DNA of 64,000 bases from an uncultured Shimia sp. (lineage in GTDB: Bacteria > Pseudomonadota > Alphaproteobacteria > Rhodobacterales > Rhodobacteraceae): positions 1-64,000 of the forward strand of contig NZ_CANLRL010000012.1 of assembly GCF_947493595.1 (NCBI RefSeq), written 5' to 3'. The notes below the pieces were generated by a model that saw nothing but the letters and a program-made list of their open reading frames with translations, did not search any database and was not told the origin of the DNA. Made by a program: the position numbers and the translations under genes. Shown here piece after piece: positions 9,700 through 18,394 of this stretch. Every line of letters begins with the position of its first letter. Positions within the stretch are counted from its first letter, which is position 1.

Positions 9700-10628
9700 T
9701 GGCTGTTCTTCTTCTCGCAGAAGTCAACAACGGCGAGCTGGCGCTGGACGCCACCGCCAAAGCTGTCACCGCTTCCAAAGCGCTCGGTGACGTGACCGTT
9801 CTGGCCGCAGGCGCCTCCGCTGCTGCAGCTGGCGAAGCCGCTGCCAAGATCGACGGTGTTGCCAAAGTTCTGGTTGCCGAAGACGCATCTCTGGGCCACC
9901 GCCTGGCGGAACCAACAGCTGCGCTGATCGTTTCGCTCGCAGGCGACTACAGCCACATCGTTGCACCGGCGACCACCGACGCCAAGAACGTGATGCCACG
10001 CGTGGCCGCGCTTCTGGACGTGATGGTGCTGTCAGATGTGACCGCAGTGGTTGACGCCGACACTTTTGAGCGTCCGATCTACGCCGGTAACGCAATCCAG
10101 ACTGTGAAATCCTCCGATGCGACCAAAGTCATTACCTTCCGCACATCGACTTTCGATGCCGCTGGTGAAAGTGGCTCCGCTGCCGTGGAAACCACTGGCG
10201 CAGCCGACAACCCTGGTCTGTCCGAATGGGTTGAAGACAAAGTTGCCGAAAGCGACCGACCAGAACTGACTTCTGCAGGTGTGGTTGTCTCCGGTGGCCG
10301 AGGCGTTGGTTCTGAAGAAGACTTCAAAATCATCGAAGCTCTGGCTGACAAGCTGGGGGCCGCAGTTGGTGCATCCCGTGCGGCAGTTGACTCCGGCTAC
10401 GCGCCAAACGACTGGCAAGTGGGTCAAACCGGTAAGGTTGTTGCCCCTGAGCTGTACATTGCTGCGGGTATCTCCGGCGCAATTCAGCACCTGGCTGGCA
10501 TGAAAGACTCCAAGATCATCGTTGCCATCAACAAAGACGAAGAAGCGCCAATCTTCCAGGTTGCTGACTTTGGTCTGGTTGCCGATCTGTTTGACGCAGT
10601 GCCAGCGCTGACCGAGAAGCTCGGATAA
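9699..10628 (+). CDS. etfA: Electron transfer flavoprotein subunit alpha
   Basis: A 309-residue ETF alpha subunit. The N-terminal AANH-like domain begins [18 protein letters not shown]. The FAD-binding C-terminal domain carries [14 protein letters not shown], then [23 protein letters not shown] and the signature [20 protein letters not shown]. It is translated from an ATG overlapping the etfB stop, so the subunits should be made together. A strong terminator follows. Confidence 0.97.
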   Translation: MAVLLLAEVNNGELALDATAKAVTASKALGDVTVLAAGASAAAAGEAAAKIDGVAKVLVAEDASLGHRLAEPTAALIVSLAGDYSHIVAPATTDAKNVMPRVAALLDVMVLSDVTAVVDADTFERPIYAGNAIQTVKSSDATKVITFRTSTFDAAGESGSAAVETTGAADNPGLSEWVEDKVAESDRPELTSAGVVVSGGRGVGSEEDFKIIEALADKLGAAVGASRAAVDSGYAPNDWQVGQTGKVVAPELYIAAGISGAIQHLAGMKDSKIIVAINKDEEAPIFQVADFGLVADLFDAVPALTEKLG

Positions 10629-10650
10629 ACCACTACAGTTCCAAAACACC

Positions 10651-10680
10651 AAAGGCCCGCCACTTAGGCGGGCCTTTTTT
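10651..10680 (+). terminator. Rho-independent terminator of etfBA
   Basis: A GC-rich stem GGCCCGCC (10654-10661) pairs with GGCGGGCC (10667-10674) across a short loop and is followed by a run of six T. It lies 25 bases after the etfA stop. Confidence 0.93.
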
Positions 10681-10700
10681 GCTGGCACGGTGCGTTGGTG

Positions 10701-11528
10701 CTAGGTCAGTTCTGAGAGCGCCTTCTGGAGCGCTTCGGCCGTTTCTTGATGGGCCGCGACACCCAACATGCGTTGCGCGGCAACCCGCTCCATGTCGGTG
10801 CATTGCATGCCTTCGATCCCTTTGGCTTGCGCGTATTCGCTCACCACCACTTCGACGATGTCATCGACCATCGGGCGCAGCTCTTCGATCATCAACCGAT
10901 CCACGAACAATGGATCGGGCCCCAATCCACTGGTACCCATGGCGGTTTCTGGCGCATGATCCGCCACCCACAACAGCACAATTTTGCCGCCGATCGTGTT
11001 CAGAAGTAGCTTCATGCGCGCGCTCCACGCCATGCGTAACTCATCCCGCACCATCGCGTAGCGATCCGGCGCACGGGCGCACAGCGTACCCAGCATATGT
11101 CGCGTGAAGTGAAACTCGCTGAAGTCGATTTCGTTAAACACCATTTGCATCATGTTTGACGCGCCAATGAAGCGATCATTCCGGCGTGGATGCACCTTGT
11201 AATACCGGTTGGACATATTCTGTGCCCCCATAACCTGTATCACGGTCACATCCGATTGTTGCGCGGTGTGCAATACCGACGGCTCAGCCAAAAAGGCATC
11301 AATACCGGCATTCACATATCCAAAATTCACACAGCTTATTGGCAGCACCTCATCCAAAAGGCTCACAAACGGCTGGGGAACAAATTTACCATAGGTTTCC
11401 GTTCCCCCAAGAAACGCAATAAAGGGAGCATCCAGCTCCTTTTTGGGACCACGAAACAATAAACGTGATTCCCCATACTGGCACGGCTCGTAATTGAGCT
11501 CGGTGCCCGACATCTTCTCGTAAGACAT
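10701..11528 (-). CDS. DUF6473 domain protein
   Basis: A 275-residue cytoplasmic-looking protein with YEPCQYGESRLLFRGPKKEL near the N-terminus, then AFLGGTETYGKFV and CVNFGYVNAGIDAFL. This pattern matches the DUF6473 family widespread in Rhodobacterales. The GGTET/NFG pattern recalls an SGNH-hydrolase-like fold, and the family often sits with sulfotransferase genes, but activity here is unproven. The start is uncertain: ATG 11528 (MSYEKMSG), ATG 11513 and ATG 11555 are in frame; 11528 matches the usual MSYxK beginning. Confidence 0.75.
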   Translation of the reverse strand: MSYEKMSGTELNYEPCQYGESRLLFRGPKKELDAPFIAFLGGTETYGKFVPQPFVSLLDEVLPISCVNFGYVNAGIDAFLAEPSVLHTAQQSDVTVIQVMGAQNMSNRYYKVHPRRNDRFIGASNMMQMVFNEIDFSEFHFTRHMLGTLCARAPDRYAMVRDELRMAWSARMKLLLNTIGGKIVLLWVADHAPETAMGTSGLGPDPLFVDRLMIEELRPMVDDIVEVVVSEYAQAKGIEGMQCTDMERVAAQRMLGVAAHQETAEALQKALSELT

Positions 11529-11689
11529 TTTCTCACCACTACTTTTCTCACCCAAGGTAGAGAATCGCCGAAAGCCCTTGCGAAAAAGCTAATGGGTCAC
11601 TTTGAGGCAAGTTTTAGAGGCCCTGCCCTCTTGCAGGTTCTGCGCCCGCAGGCCTATGGTCAGCCAAGCATTTTGAGAGGATATCAACT

Positions 11690-12565
11690 ATGGACATCAA
11701 GTCGATTGGCGTCGTTGGAGCAGGCCAAATGGGCAACGGTATCGCGCATGTCATGGCGCTTGCCGGATATGATGTACTATTGAATGATATCAACCAGAAC
11801 GCGCTTGATGCAGCCGTCGCGCGGATCGAGAAAAACCTGGAACGCCAGGTCAGCAAAGAGTTGATTTCAGAACTTGAAAAAGCCACCGCGATGGGCCGCA
11901 TTCAGACCACTCTGGAGCTACCGGCCCTTGGCGGTACTGATCTGGTAATCGAAGCAGCAACCGAAAGAGAAGAAATCAAGCATCAAATTTTTGATACTTT
12001 GAAGCCCCATCTAGGCCCAGACACGCTCCTCACATCCAATACATCTTCGATCTCTATTACCCGATTGGCCTCGCGCACCGACCGTCCCGAACGGTTTATG
12101 GGGTTCCACTTCATGAATCCGGTTCCGATGATGAAACTGGTCGAGCTGATCCGTGGCATCGCCACCGACGAAGAGACCTATAAAACCTGCCATGACATTG
12201 TAGAGAAGCTTGGCAAAACAGCGGCCAGCTCCGAAGACTTCCCTGCATTTATCGTGAACCGTATCTTGATCCCAATGATCAATGAGGCCTGCTACACGTT
12301 GTACGAAGGGGTGGGAAATGTTGCGTCTATCGACAACGCCCTAAAGCTTGGCGCAAACCACCCAATGGGGCCACTTGAACTGGCTGATTTTATTGGCTTG
12401 GACACCTGCCTCGCCATCATGAACGTACTGCATGACGGCCTGGCCGACACCAAGTATCGCCCTTGCCCGCTGTTGACCAAATATGTTGAAGCTGGGTGGC
12501 TTGGTCGCAAAACCAAACGCGGTTTCTACGACTACCGCGGCGACACGCCACTCCCCACCCGGTGA
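11690..12565 (+). CDS. hbd: 3-hydroxybutyryl-CoA dehydrogenase
   Basis: A 291-residue NAD(P)-dependent dehydrogenase that interconverts 3-hydroxybutyryl-CoA and acetoacetyl-CoA. The Rossmann motif GVVGAGQMGNGIAHVMALAG is at residues 7-26. The catalytic region GFHFMNPVPMMKLVELIRG and the C-terminal GLDTCLAIMNVLHDGLAD and GRKTKRGFYDY blocks are typical. It acts in short-chain fatty-acid or polyhydroxybutyrate metabolism and may feed electrons to the nearby ETF system indirectly. A GAGAGGA site lies about 10 bases before ATG 11690. Confidence 0.95.
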   Translation: MDIKSIGVVGAGQMGNGIAHVMALAGYDVLLNDINQNALDAAVARIEKNLERQVSKELISELEKATAMGRIQTTLELPALGGTDLVIEAATEREEIKHQIFDTLKPHLGPDTLLTSNTSSISITRLASRTDRPERFMGFHFMNPVPMMKLVELIRGIATDEETYKTCHDIVEKLGKTAASSEDFPAFIVNRILIPMINEACYTLYEGVGNVASIDNALKLGANHPMGPLELADFIGLDTCLAIMNVLHDGLADTKYRPCPLLTKYVEAGWLGRKTKRGFYDYRGDTPLPTR

Positions 12566-12570
12566 CTTAA

Positions 12571-12600
12571 CAAAAAAGCGAGACCCTGGCCTCGCTTTTT
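12571..12600. terminator. Bidirectional terminator between hbd and acyltransferase gene
   Basis: The perfect stem AAAAAGCGAG (12574-12583) pairs with CTCGCTTTTT (12591-12600), with A and T runs on either side. It can stop transcription from hbd on the plus strand and from the acyltransferase-proximal transcript on the minus strand. Confidence 0.88.
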
Positions 12601-12615
12601 ACTTGGATCTGTCCA

Positions 12616-13503
12616 TCAGGCCTCTTTGCCCAAATCAAGCGTATGCTGCCGCAGCCACGCCATGAATCCACGCGGATCGGTGTGCAATTGAGCCATCTGC
12701 TCGTCTGTCAACGGAGCCCCAACAACGGGGGCCTGAGGCTTGTTACAAGAGCGCACAATTTCATGCAGCAACAGACCCTGTCGGAAAATTGGGGACACTT
12801 TGTTGGCAATTTGATACGCGCGGCTGTTTTGCCCTGGATAAAAAATCGGCACAACCCGTGCGCCAGAACGGCGGATCAACTGGGCTGTGAACACGTTCCA
12901 CTCCTGCTCTACAGCCGGACCAAACCAAGTGTCAGAGCTCATCACGACACCGGAAGGAAACAGAGCAACAACGCCCCCATCTTTAAGATGAGACATTGTC
13001 TTGCCGCGCATCTCGACCATTTTGCGTTGCGCGTCAGGGTCATGCGGGAACGGCACTGGAATCATAAAACTGGACGCCGCCTCATCCAAGCCAGTCAAAA
13101 CGGAGCGCGTCAGAATTCGGTAATCCTGCCGCACGCGCCCAATCAAATCAGCAAAAATCATGCCATCAACCATCCCGTGGGGATGATTGGCAACAACCAC
13201 AACAGGCCCATCTTTCGGGATATTCTGCAACTGCTCAAGTGGGGTTTTTAGCTCGATGCCCATGACATTGAGCGCGCCGCGCCAAAACTTCTGCCCACGA
13301 TATTGTTCGTTGTCGCGCTCAAACTTGTTGACCATGCGCAAGATCTTCAACTTGCCGGTCATCCACTCAATTGTACGAATCGCAAACGACGTCCAGCGGT
13401 CATCAAACGAATTGGCGTAGGTCAGCGTCCGGCGGTCATAGATTTGACCTTCCGTTTCGGTTGCAGGTTTGCCAACCTGCGCCTCTGGCACCGTATCTAC
13501 CAA
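12616..13503 (-). CDS. PlsC-type acyltransferase
   Basis: A 295-residue lysophospholipid-acyltransferase-family enzyme. The acceptor-binding/catalytic block is VVVANHPHGMVDGMIF (about residue 105), and ALFPSGVVMSSDTW is the second conserved block. No long transmembrane helix is obvious, so it probably binds the membrane peripherally. It may acylate a lysophospholipid or ornithine lipid precursor; the NHPxGxxDG form occurs in hemolysin/OlsA-like subfamilies, so the substrate is unresolved. It lies 27 bases downstream of ptsH on the same strand. Confidence 0.85.
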   Translation of the reverse strand: MVDTVPEAQVGKPATETEGQIYDRRTLTYANSFDDRWTSFAIRTIEWMTGKLKILRMVNKFERDNEQYRGQKFWRGALNVMGIELKTPLEQLQNIPKDGPVVVVANHPHGMVDGMIFADLIGRVRQDYRILTRSVLTGLDEAASSFMIPVPFPHDPDAQRKMVEMRGKTMSHLKDGGVVALFPSGVVMSSDTWFGPAVEQEWNVFTAQLIRRSGARVVPIFYPGQNSRAYQIANKVSPIFRQGLLLHEIVRSCNKPQAPVVGAPLTDEQMAQLHTDPRGFMAWLRQHTLDLGKEA

Positions 13504-13530
13504 GTTCGTCTTCCTATGCTGTCACTTAAC

Positions 13531-13809
13531 TCAGAACCCTTCGCCGAACTTGTCTACAACAAGTGCCTCAATGGCATCGGCCAAGGCCAGCGAATCAGGC
13601 CCGCTGGTTTCCACCTCAATGCTGGTACCCTTGGAAGCTGCCAGCATCAGCAACCCCATAATACTGTCGCCCCCTGCACTCAAGCCATCCTTTGATACTT
13701 CTGCCGTCGCGTCAAAGCCTTCAACAACCTCAACCAGCTTTGCAGATGCCCGCGCGTGCAGGCCTTTTTCATTCACGATTTGCATCGTGCGTTGGATGAC
13801 GTTGCTCAT
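13531..13809 (-). CDS. ptsH: HPr phosphocarrier protein
   Basis: A 92-residue HPr. The phosphorylated His is H18 in KGLHARASAK, and the regulatory Ser, the target of HprK, is S49 in GGDSIMGLLMLAASKG. It carries phosphate from enzyme I to EIIA proteins; no enzyme I is in the window. ATG 13809 was chosen by alignment to the short HPr N-terminus; an in-frame ATG at 13893 would run into the EIIA gene. It sits 4 bases after the EIIA stop and is last in the rapZ-EIIA-ptsH string. Confidence 0.95.
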   Translation of the reverse strand: MSNVIQRTMQIVNEKGLHARASAKLVEVVEGFDATAEVSKDGLSAGGDSIMGLLMLAASKGTSIEVETSGPDSLALADAIEALVVDKFGEGF

Positions 13810-13813
13810 CTGC

Positions 13814-14206
13814 TTACCCTGTTTGAATGTTTTGACTATCGATATATTTGCGACCAGCTTCCAGTGCCGCTCTGACTGCATCTGCAACGTCAAGATGACG
13901 GCTCTTGGCCAGCTTAATTAACATCGGCAAATTTGCACCGTAAAGAATGCGCCGATTGGCAGGGGCACAGGCGCGCAAGCTCAAATTTGACGGAGAGCCG
14001 CCAAACATATCAGTGACCACAACGACCCCGTCGCCTTGATCCACGACATCTGCGGCCGAACATATTTCACGCTGTTTTTGGGCGCGATCATGATCTGGTT
14101 CAATGGTAATCGCGCTGACGCCATTTTGCGCGCCAACGACATGTTCCATGGCCGCCAAGTATTCATTGGCCAGCCCACCATGTGCCACGATCACGATACC
14201 GATCAA
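13814..14206 (-). CDS. PTS EIIA component, mannose family
   Basis: A 130-residue EIIA of the mannose/fructose-sorbose family with the phosphorylatable His at H9 (IVIVAHGGLANEYL) and the VVVVTDMFGGSPSNLSL block. It begins with TTG 14206, overlapping the rapZ stop in the tetramer TTGA; GGGGA lies upstream. No EIIB, EIIC or EIID is present, so the protein is probably regulatory rather than a transporter part, as in the alphaproteobacterial nitrogen-type PTS arrangement. Confidence 0.92.
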   Translation of the reverse strand: MIGIVIVAHGGLANEYLAAMEHVVGAQNGVSAITIEPDHDRAQKQREICSAADVVDQGDGVVVVTDMFGGSPSNLSLRACAPANRRILYGANLPMLIKLAKSRHLDVADAVRAALEAGRKYIDSQNIQTG

Positions 14207-15132
14207 GCTATCTGTTCCCCATCTTCTGCGACCGGCGGCGCCGCGCTAAGCACAGCGTACCGATTGAGTTCGCGATGCCTTATAGACACCCGCCAGCCCC
14301 TATTTGCAAGGGATTCGGCAATGGTCTCGGTTAGGAAAACGGACCGGTGTTTCCCTCCAGTGCAACCAAAAGCCACCTGGAGATGATTGCGGCCTTCACG
14401 GACATAACCGGGTAGTGCGTGTTCCAGCGCCATCTCAATGGAGTGCACAAATGGATCGAACCCAGGATCTGTCGCGATGTAGGCCCCCACCGGCGCATCT
14501 CCGCCGTCCATGTCACGTAATTCGTCCCGCCAATGGGGATTATGTAGAAAACGACAATCGAGCACGAGATCTGCGCCCTGTGGCAGCCCGCGCTTGTAGC
14601 TAAACGATTGAACGGTAATGCCAATCGCCTGATCAGTGTGCGGGGCAAACCGACTTTGTACTGCGTGACGCAACTCATGTGGCGTCATTTCTGACGTGTC
14701 CATCAACACAGTTGCTCGAGCTTGCACATCCTCTAAGAGAGTGAGCTCTCTTTGGATACCTGCATTCGGATCTTCCTTGCGATCAAGTGGGTGATTGCGT
14801 CTGGTTTCATTGTAGCGCCGCCGCAAAACCTCAGCACGACAATCCAAATACAGCAACTCTGGGGCGACATTGGGAAACTCATCAACCAACTCCAATGCCT
14901 CAATTATCGCGGCTGGCGAAAAGTCTCGATTGCGGACATCCAAACTCAGCGCCATAGGCCGCTTTGGAGGCTGCCCCGACAACAAACGCGGCAGCAGACC
15001 AAGCGGCAAATTATCAATGGTTTCAAACCCCGCGTCCTCCAGAGCCTTGATGGCCGTGGAGCGCCCCGCACCTGAAGGGCCGGTCAGCAATACCAAAGGG
15101 ACCTTGCCCTGCGGGCCTTTCGCACTGGTCAT
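14203..15132 (-). CDS. rapZ: RNase adapter / nucleotide-binding protein RapZ
   Basis: A 309-residue protein with Walker A GPSGAGRST near residue 19 and the C-terminal CTGGKHRSV motif of the RapZ (YvcJ) family. In E. coli it guides RNase E to the sRNA GlmZ and binds glucosamine-6-phosphate; in other bacteria it binds nucleotides and links PTS to metabolism. The role in alphaproteobacteria is less clear. Its start follows the hprK stop directly (TAAATG), which implies one transcript from hprK to ptsH. Confidence 0.95.
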   Translation of the reverse strand: MTSAKGPQGKVPLVLLTGPSGAGRSTAIKALEDAGFETIDNLPLGLLPRLLSGQPPKRPMALSLDVRNRDFSPAAIIEALELVDEFPNVAPELLYLDCRAEVLRRRYNETRRNHPLDRKEDPNAGIQRELTLLEDVQARATVLMDTSEMTPHELRHAVQSRFAPHTDQAIGITVQSFSYKRGLPQGADLVLDCRFLHNPHWRDELRDMDGGDAPVGAYIATDPGFDPFVHSIEMALEHALPGYVREGRNHLQVAFGCTGGKHRSVFLTETIAESLANRGWRVSIRHRELNRYAVLSAAPPVAEDGEQIA

Positions 15133-15597
15133 TTATGCGTTCCTTCCATGGCGTAAAAACTGAAGCACTGCCGCGGCAAAATACGGCGCATCCACTTTAT
15201 AAATCACCGGAAGCACATGGCCCATTATGTGAACGTCCCTTGGGTGAGGCAGCCTTTGATCTTCAACTTGGTCCAGGTCCACCACCAAGCGTAGTGGCAC
15301 TCTCTTCATGGGAACCGCACGCAATATCCCCACGCCACGCGCCTCTATCAGGCCGCTTGTTGTGTCAGGTGCCGAGGCCAACAGTTGTGCCCCCGTTTGA
15401 CAGACAATGGTTTGATCATCCGCAATCAGTTGCGCCCCATAGGCCATCAATTGAAGCGCAAGCCCGGACTTTCCGCGCCCAGAAGCCCCACAAATGAGAA
15501 CAGCACGCCCGCCATCTGCCACGCAAGACGCATGCAGAAGGCTTTCCTCATCAGCTGGTGTTGGCGCCACAGAAAACAAGTCATCCGCCTGCCCCAT
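15133..15597 (-). CDS. hprK: HPr kinase/phosphorylase, short alphaproteobacterial form
   Basis: A 154-residue protein, only the C-terminal catalytic domain; Gram-positive HprK is about 310 residues. The Walker A GASGRGKSGLALQL is near residue 37 and the family signature GLIEARGVGILR near 83. It is expected to phosphorylate Ser49 of HPr and reverse this, tying the PTS relay to metabolic state. The truncation is normal for this class and not decay. It starts 4 bases beyond the chvG stop. Confidence 0.93.
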   Translation of the reverse strand: MGQADDLFSVAPTPADEESLLHASCVADGGRAVLICGASGRGKSGLALQLMAYGAQLIADDQTIVCQTGAQLLASAPDTTSGLIEARGVGILRAVPMKRVPLRLVVDLDQVEDQRLPHPRDVHIMGHVLPVIYKVDAPYFAAAVLQFLRHGRNA

Positions 15598-15600
15598 GCG

Positions 15601-17295
15601 TTACACCGGTAGCCCCACCACAAACCGCGCGCCAAGAGGCTCAGACGTGACGTCAGCGTCGGTCGGACGAATGTTTTCCGCCCAAATTACGCCACCATGA
15701 GCTTCAACAATCTGCTTTGAAATTGCCAAGCCCAAACCAGAATTGTTACCAAACTGCGCTTCAGGTCGATGGGAGTAAAAGCGATTAAAAATCTTGTTGA
15801 GTGCCTGCTCTGGAATGCCTGGCCCGGTATCCTCGACCACAACCAGCACACGGTTCTCACGCTTGCGCGCCCAAACCCGAATGGCATCCCCATCTTCGCA
15901 AAAGCTAATGGCATTGGTGATAAGGTTCACAAAGACCTGTGCCAATCGCGCTTCCAACCCAGTGATATCTATGGCGGCATCAGGCAGATCGGTGATAAAA
16001 TCGATGCCCTTGCCTTTGGCATCTTCCCCTAGGTATTGGGTCAAATTTCCAACCATGCCGAGCAGATTAAAGGTTTCCTCTTCTTCCTTTACCAGCTCAC
16101 TGTCCAAGCGAGAGGCGTTGGATATATCGCTGACAAGTCGGTCCAATCGACGAACGTCATGCTCAATAACATTGAGCAACTTTTCACGGTGCTCTTCTTT
16201 TTTCACCATGCGCAATGAGCCCACGGCAGAGCGCAACGAAGCCAGTGGGTTCTTAATCTCATGTGCGACGTCAGCGGCAAACTGTTCATTGCTGTCGATC
16301 CGCTCGTAAAGAGCCGACACCATGCCCCGCAATGCGCCCGACAAACGTCCAATCTCATCCGGCCTTGCCGTCAGATCCGGGATACGCACCCGACCTGGAT
16401 TCACTTTGCGGCTGTCGCTGTCGCGACCAAGCTCCGCTGCCGCGGCCAGATCTGAAAGTGGATTGGAAATGGTGGAGGCCAGCACCATGGACAGGCCAAC
16501 GGATACCACAGTCGCGATCAGGAACATCTGTAAGACACGTTCACGCTCCGAACTCACCATCCGGTCCAACTCACCGGAAGCGCTGGACAGAACAACCGCC
16601 CCTACAACCCGGTCATTCTGCCGGATAGGCACTGCCATGGCAAAGACGTGACCGCCATCTGCGGCCACAAGCGTTTCCAAAGCCTCGGTGCCATTCACGG
16701 CGGATTGCGCCATGACTTCCAGCTGGTTGTTTAACTGCCCCACACCGGTGTCCTGACCACCGCTCTTGCGGGAAATCGAACTCCAAATCTTATTGAGTGC
16801 AGATGTCAACGGTGCGCCGTCTGGACGTTCCGCCAGCACCTCTGCAGCCTCTGCGGAGGCTTTGCCTTCCTTTTTCCCGGCGGCTTGAGCAGCCGCATCA
16901 AAAACATGCACCGTTGTGCCGACCTGCAAAGGTAGTTTTTCGAGCGTCGCTGCAACGTCCACGCCATCATTGGTCGCCAGATTTGCCGGCGCGCCGGACG
17001 GCAGCTGCGCCTCAAAAGCGCCAGCAATGAGCCGCGCCTCTGTGACAAGGCCCGTTGCACGTTGCACAGCAAAGCTGTCCCGCGCACTGTTGAGAAATAG
17101 GATACCTGCGACCAACACCAGCAGCGCGATCATGTTAAAGGTAATGATTTTACGTGTTAATGGGGACTTACCAAGAGGCAAAAGCCGGCGACGTTCGCGC
17201 CGGCCCTGCAACTCTTCCTCGACATTGCCTGCAGGAGCGACCCAATCATCGCCCAAAACAACGTCTCCGTCCCGCCCTTGGGCCATGTCTTGCAC
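15601..17295 (-). CDS. chvG: Sensor histidine kinase ChvG (ExoS)
   Basis: A 564-residue membrane kinase. After a cytoplasmic N-terminus (GRDGDVVLGDDWVAP) come transmembrane helix 1 (about 48-68), a periplasmic sensor region (70-255), helix 2 (about 258-280), HAMP, a HisKA domain with phospho-His H345 in VAHEIKNPLASL and a HATPase domain with VEDTGPGIP and NNSGLGLAISK. It phosphorylates ChvI in response to acid or envelope change. GTG 17295 is preferred because GGAAGG lies 6 bases upstream; ATG 17286 is possible. Confidence 0.95.
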   Translation of the reverse strand: MQDMAQGRDGDVVLGDDWVAPAGNVEEELQGRRERRRLLPLGKSPLTRKIITFNMIALLVLVAGILFLNSARDSFAVQRATGLVTEARLIAGAFEAQLPSGAPANLATNDGVDVAATLEKLPLQVGTTVHVFDAAAQAAGKKEGKASAEAAEVLAERPDGAPLTSALNKIWSSISRKSGGQDTGVGQLNNQLEVMAQSAVNGTEALETLVAADGGHVFAMAVPIRQNDRVVGAVVLSSASGELDRMVSSERERVLQMFLIATVVSVGLSMVLASTISNPLSDLAAAAELGRDSDSRKVNPGRVRIPDLTARPDEIGRLSGALRGMVSALYERIDSNEQFAADVAHEIKNPLASLRSAVGSLRMVKKEEHREKLLNVIEHDVRRLDRLVSDISNASRLDSELVKEEEETFNLLGMVGNLTQYLGEDAKGKGIDFITDLPDAAIDITGLEARLAQVFVNLITNAISFCEDGDAIRVWARKRENRVLVVVEDTGPGIPEQALNKIFNRFYSHRPEAQFGNNSGLGLAISKQIVEAHGGVIWAENIRPTDADVTSEPLGARFVVGLPV

Positions 17296-17319
17296 GTTGG
17301 TCCTTCCGGCCTTGCGTCG

Positions 17320-18021
17320 TTACTCTTCGTTGTATCTATAACCGATGCCGTAGAGCGTCTCAATTGCAGAGAAGTCCCGATCCACAGTCCGCATCTTTTT
17401 ACGAAGACGTTTGATGTGGCTGTCGATTGTCCGGTCATCCACGTAAACCTGATCATCATAAGCCACGTCCATCAGCTGGTCCCGGCTTTTTACAAAACCT
17501 GGACGCTGGGCAAGCGCTTGAAGCAAGAGGAACTCGGTGACCGTCAAGGTCACATCCTGCCCCCTCCAACTCACAGAGTGGCGCAGCGGATCCATGGTCA
17601 GATCACCGCGTTCCATAATCTTTGTATCTTCGGTATCCCCGACGATCTCACCATCGACGGCTTCTTGGCGGCGCAGCAATGCGCGAATACGCTCGACAAG
17701 TAAGCGTTGGCTGAACGGCTTTTTGACGTAGTCGTCTGCCCCCATACGCAACCCAAGCACTTCGTCGATTTCGTCGTCTTTGGAAGTTAGGAAAATCACA
17801 GGCATACTGGTCTTCTGCCGCAAACGCTGAAGTAGATCCATGCCGTCCATCCGTGGCATTTTGATATCCAAGACAGCCATGTCAGGAAGCTTTTTATTAA
17901 ATGCGTCCAGCGCCTGCTGACCGTCATTGTAAGTCTCGACTTCAAACCCCTCTGCCTCAAGGGTGATAGAAACCGACGTCAGGATATTCCTGTCGTCATC
18001 CACAAGGGCAATTTTCGACAT
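17320..18021 (-). CDS. chvI: Response regulator ChvI
   Basis: A 233-residue OmpR-family regulator. Its receiver domain starts [20 protein letters not shown], with the phospho-acceptor Asp in [13 protein letters not shown] and the conserved Lys in DYVKKPFSQ; a winged-helix DNA-binding domain fills about residues 130-230, ending [15 protein letters not shown] 18021 is the homologous start; the in-frame ATG at 18093 adds an atypical leader. It works with ChvG, whose gene lies 24 bases downstream, and diverges from pckA. Confidence 0.95.
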   Translation of the reverse strand: MSKIALVDDDRNILTSVSITLEAEGFEVETYNDGQQALDAFNKKLPDMAVLDIKMPRMDGMDLLQRLRQKTSMPVIFLTSKDDEIDEVLGLRMGADDYVKKPFSQRLLVERIRALLRRQEAVDGEIVGDTEDTKIMERGDLTMDPLRHSVSWRGQDVTLTVTEFLLLQALAQRPGFVKSRDQLMDVAYDDQVYVDDRTIDSHIKRLRKKMRTVDRDFSAIETLYGIGYRYNEE

Positions 18022-18394
18022 GGGATCGGTCCTTATTGCTGCTCTTATTATGTCTATTTTTTGCGGCATTATGCGCAATTCAGGCTGTGGCAATCAACGC
18101 TAAAGTGCGATTCGGGTAACCAACTCGACCTATTTAGCTCGAAATTCCTTGAGCAATGGCTAAATTGTCTCACTTTTGGCGACAATCACGACGCGCACTT
18201 TCCGATCGGAACGCTTGATTGCGCTAACCTGCATTTGGTTGCGCTAACTGCGCCAAAGCGTCCTGTTCTTATCAATATTTGGCATGTTATGAGGCCCTTG
18301 TCGCACTTCGGGGTGCTTTGACGCGCAAGAATATTTCGCCCTGAGGACTTTCAAGGACCGCCGCAACAGGACACGCGGCTACAGGAGTAAGATA
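18022..18394. promoter_or_regulatory. Divergent chvI-pckA control region with TTGCGCTAAC direct repeats
   Basis: A 373-base stretch without a gene. It must hold promoters for both chvI and pckA. Two perfect copies of TTGCGCTAAC lie at 18219-18228 and 18239-18248, 20 bases (about two helical turns) apart. A separated inverted repeat ATTGTC/GACAAT lies at 18164-18169 and 18181-18186. The pckA ribosome binding site GGAG is at 18383-18386. Which protein binds is not shown; GCGCTAAC resembles half of LacI-family palindromes, which is inference only. Confidence 0.5.

Noticed and set aside
15133-15597. HprK as a truncated pseudogene
   Set aside because: The short catalytic-domain-only form is normal in alphaproteobacteria, and the P-loop and signature are intact.
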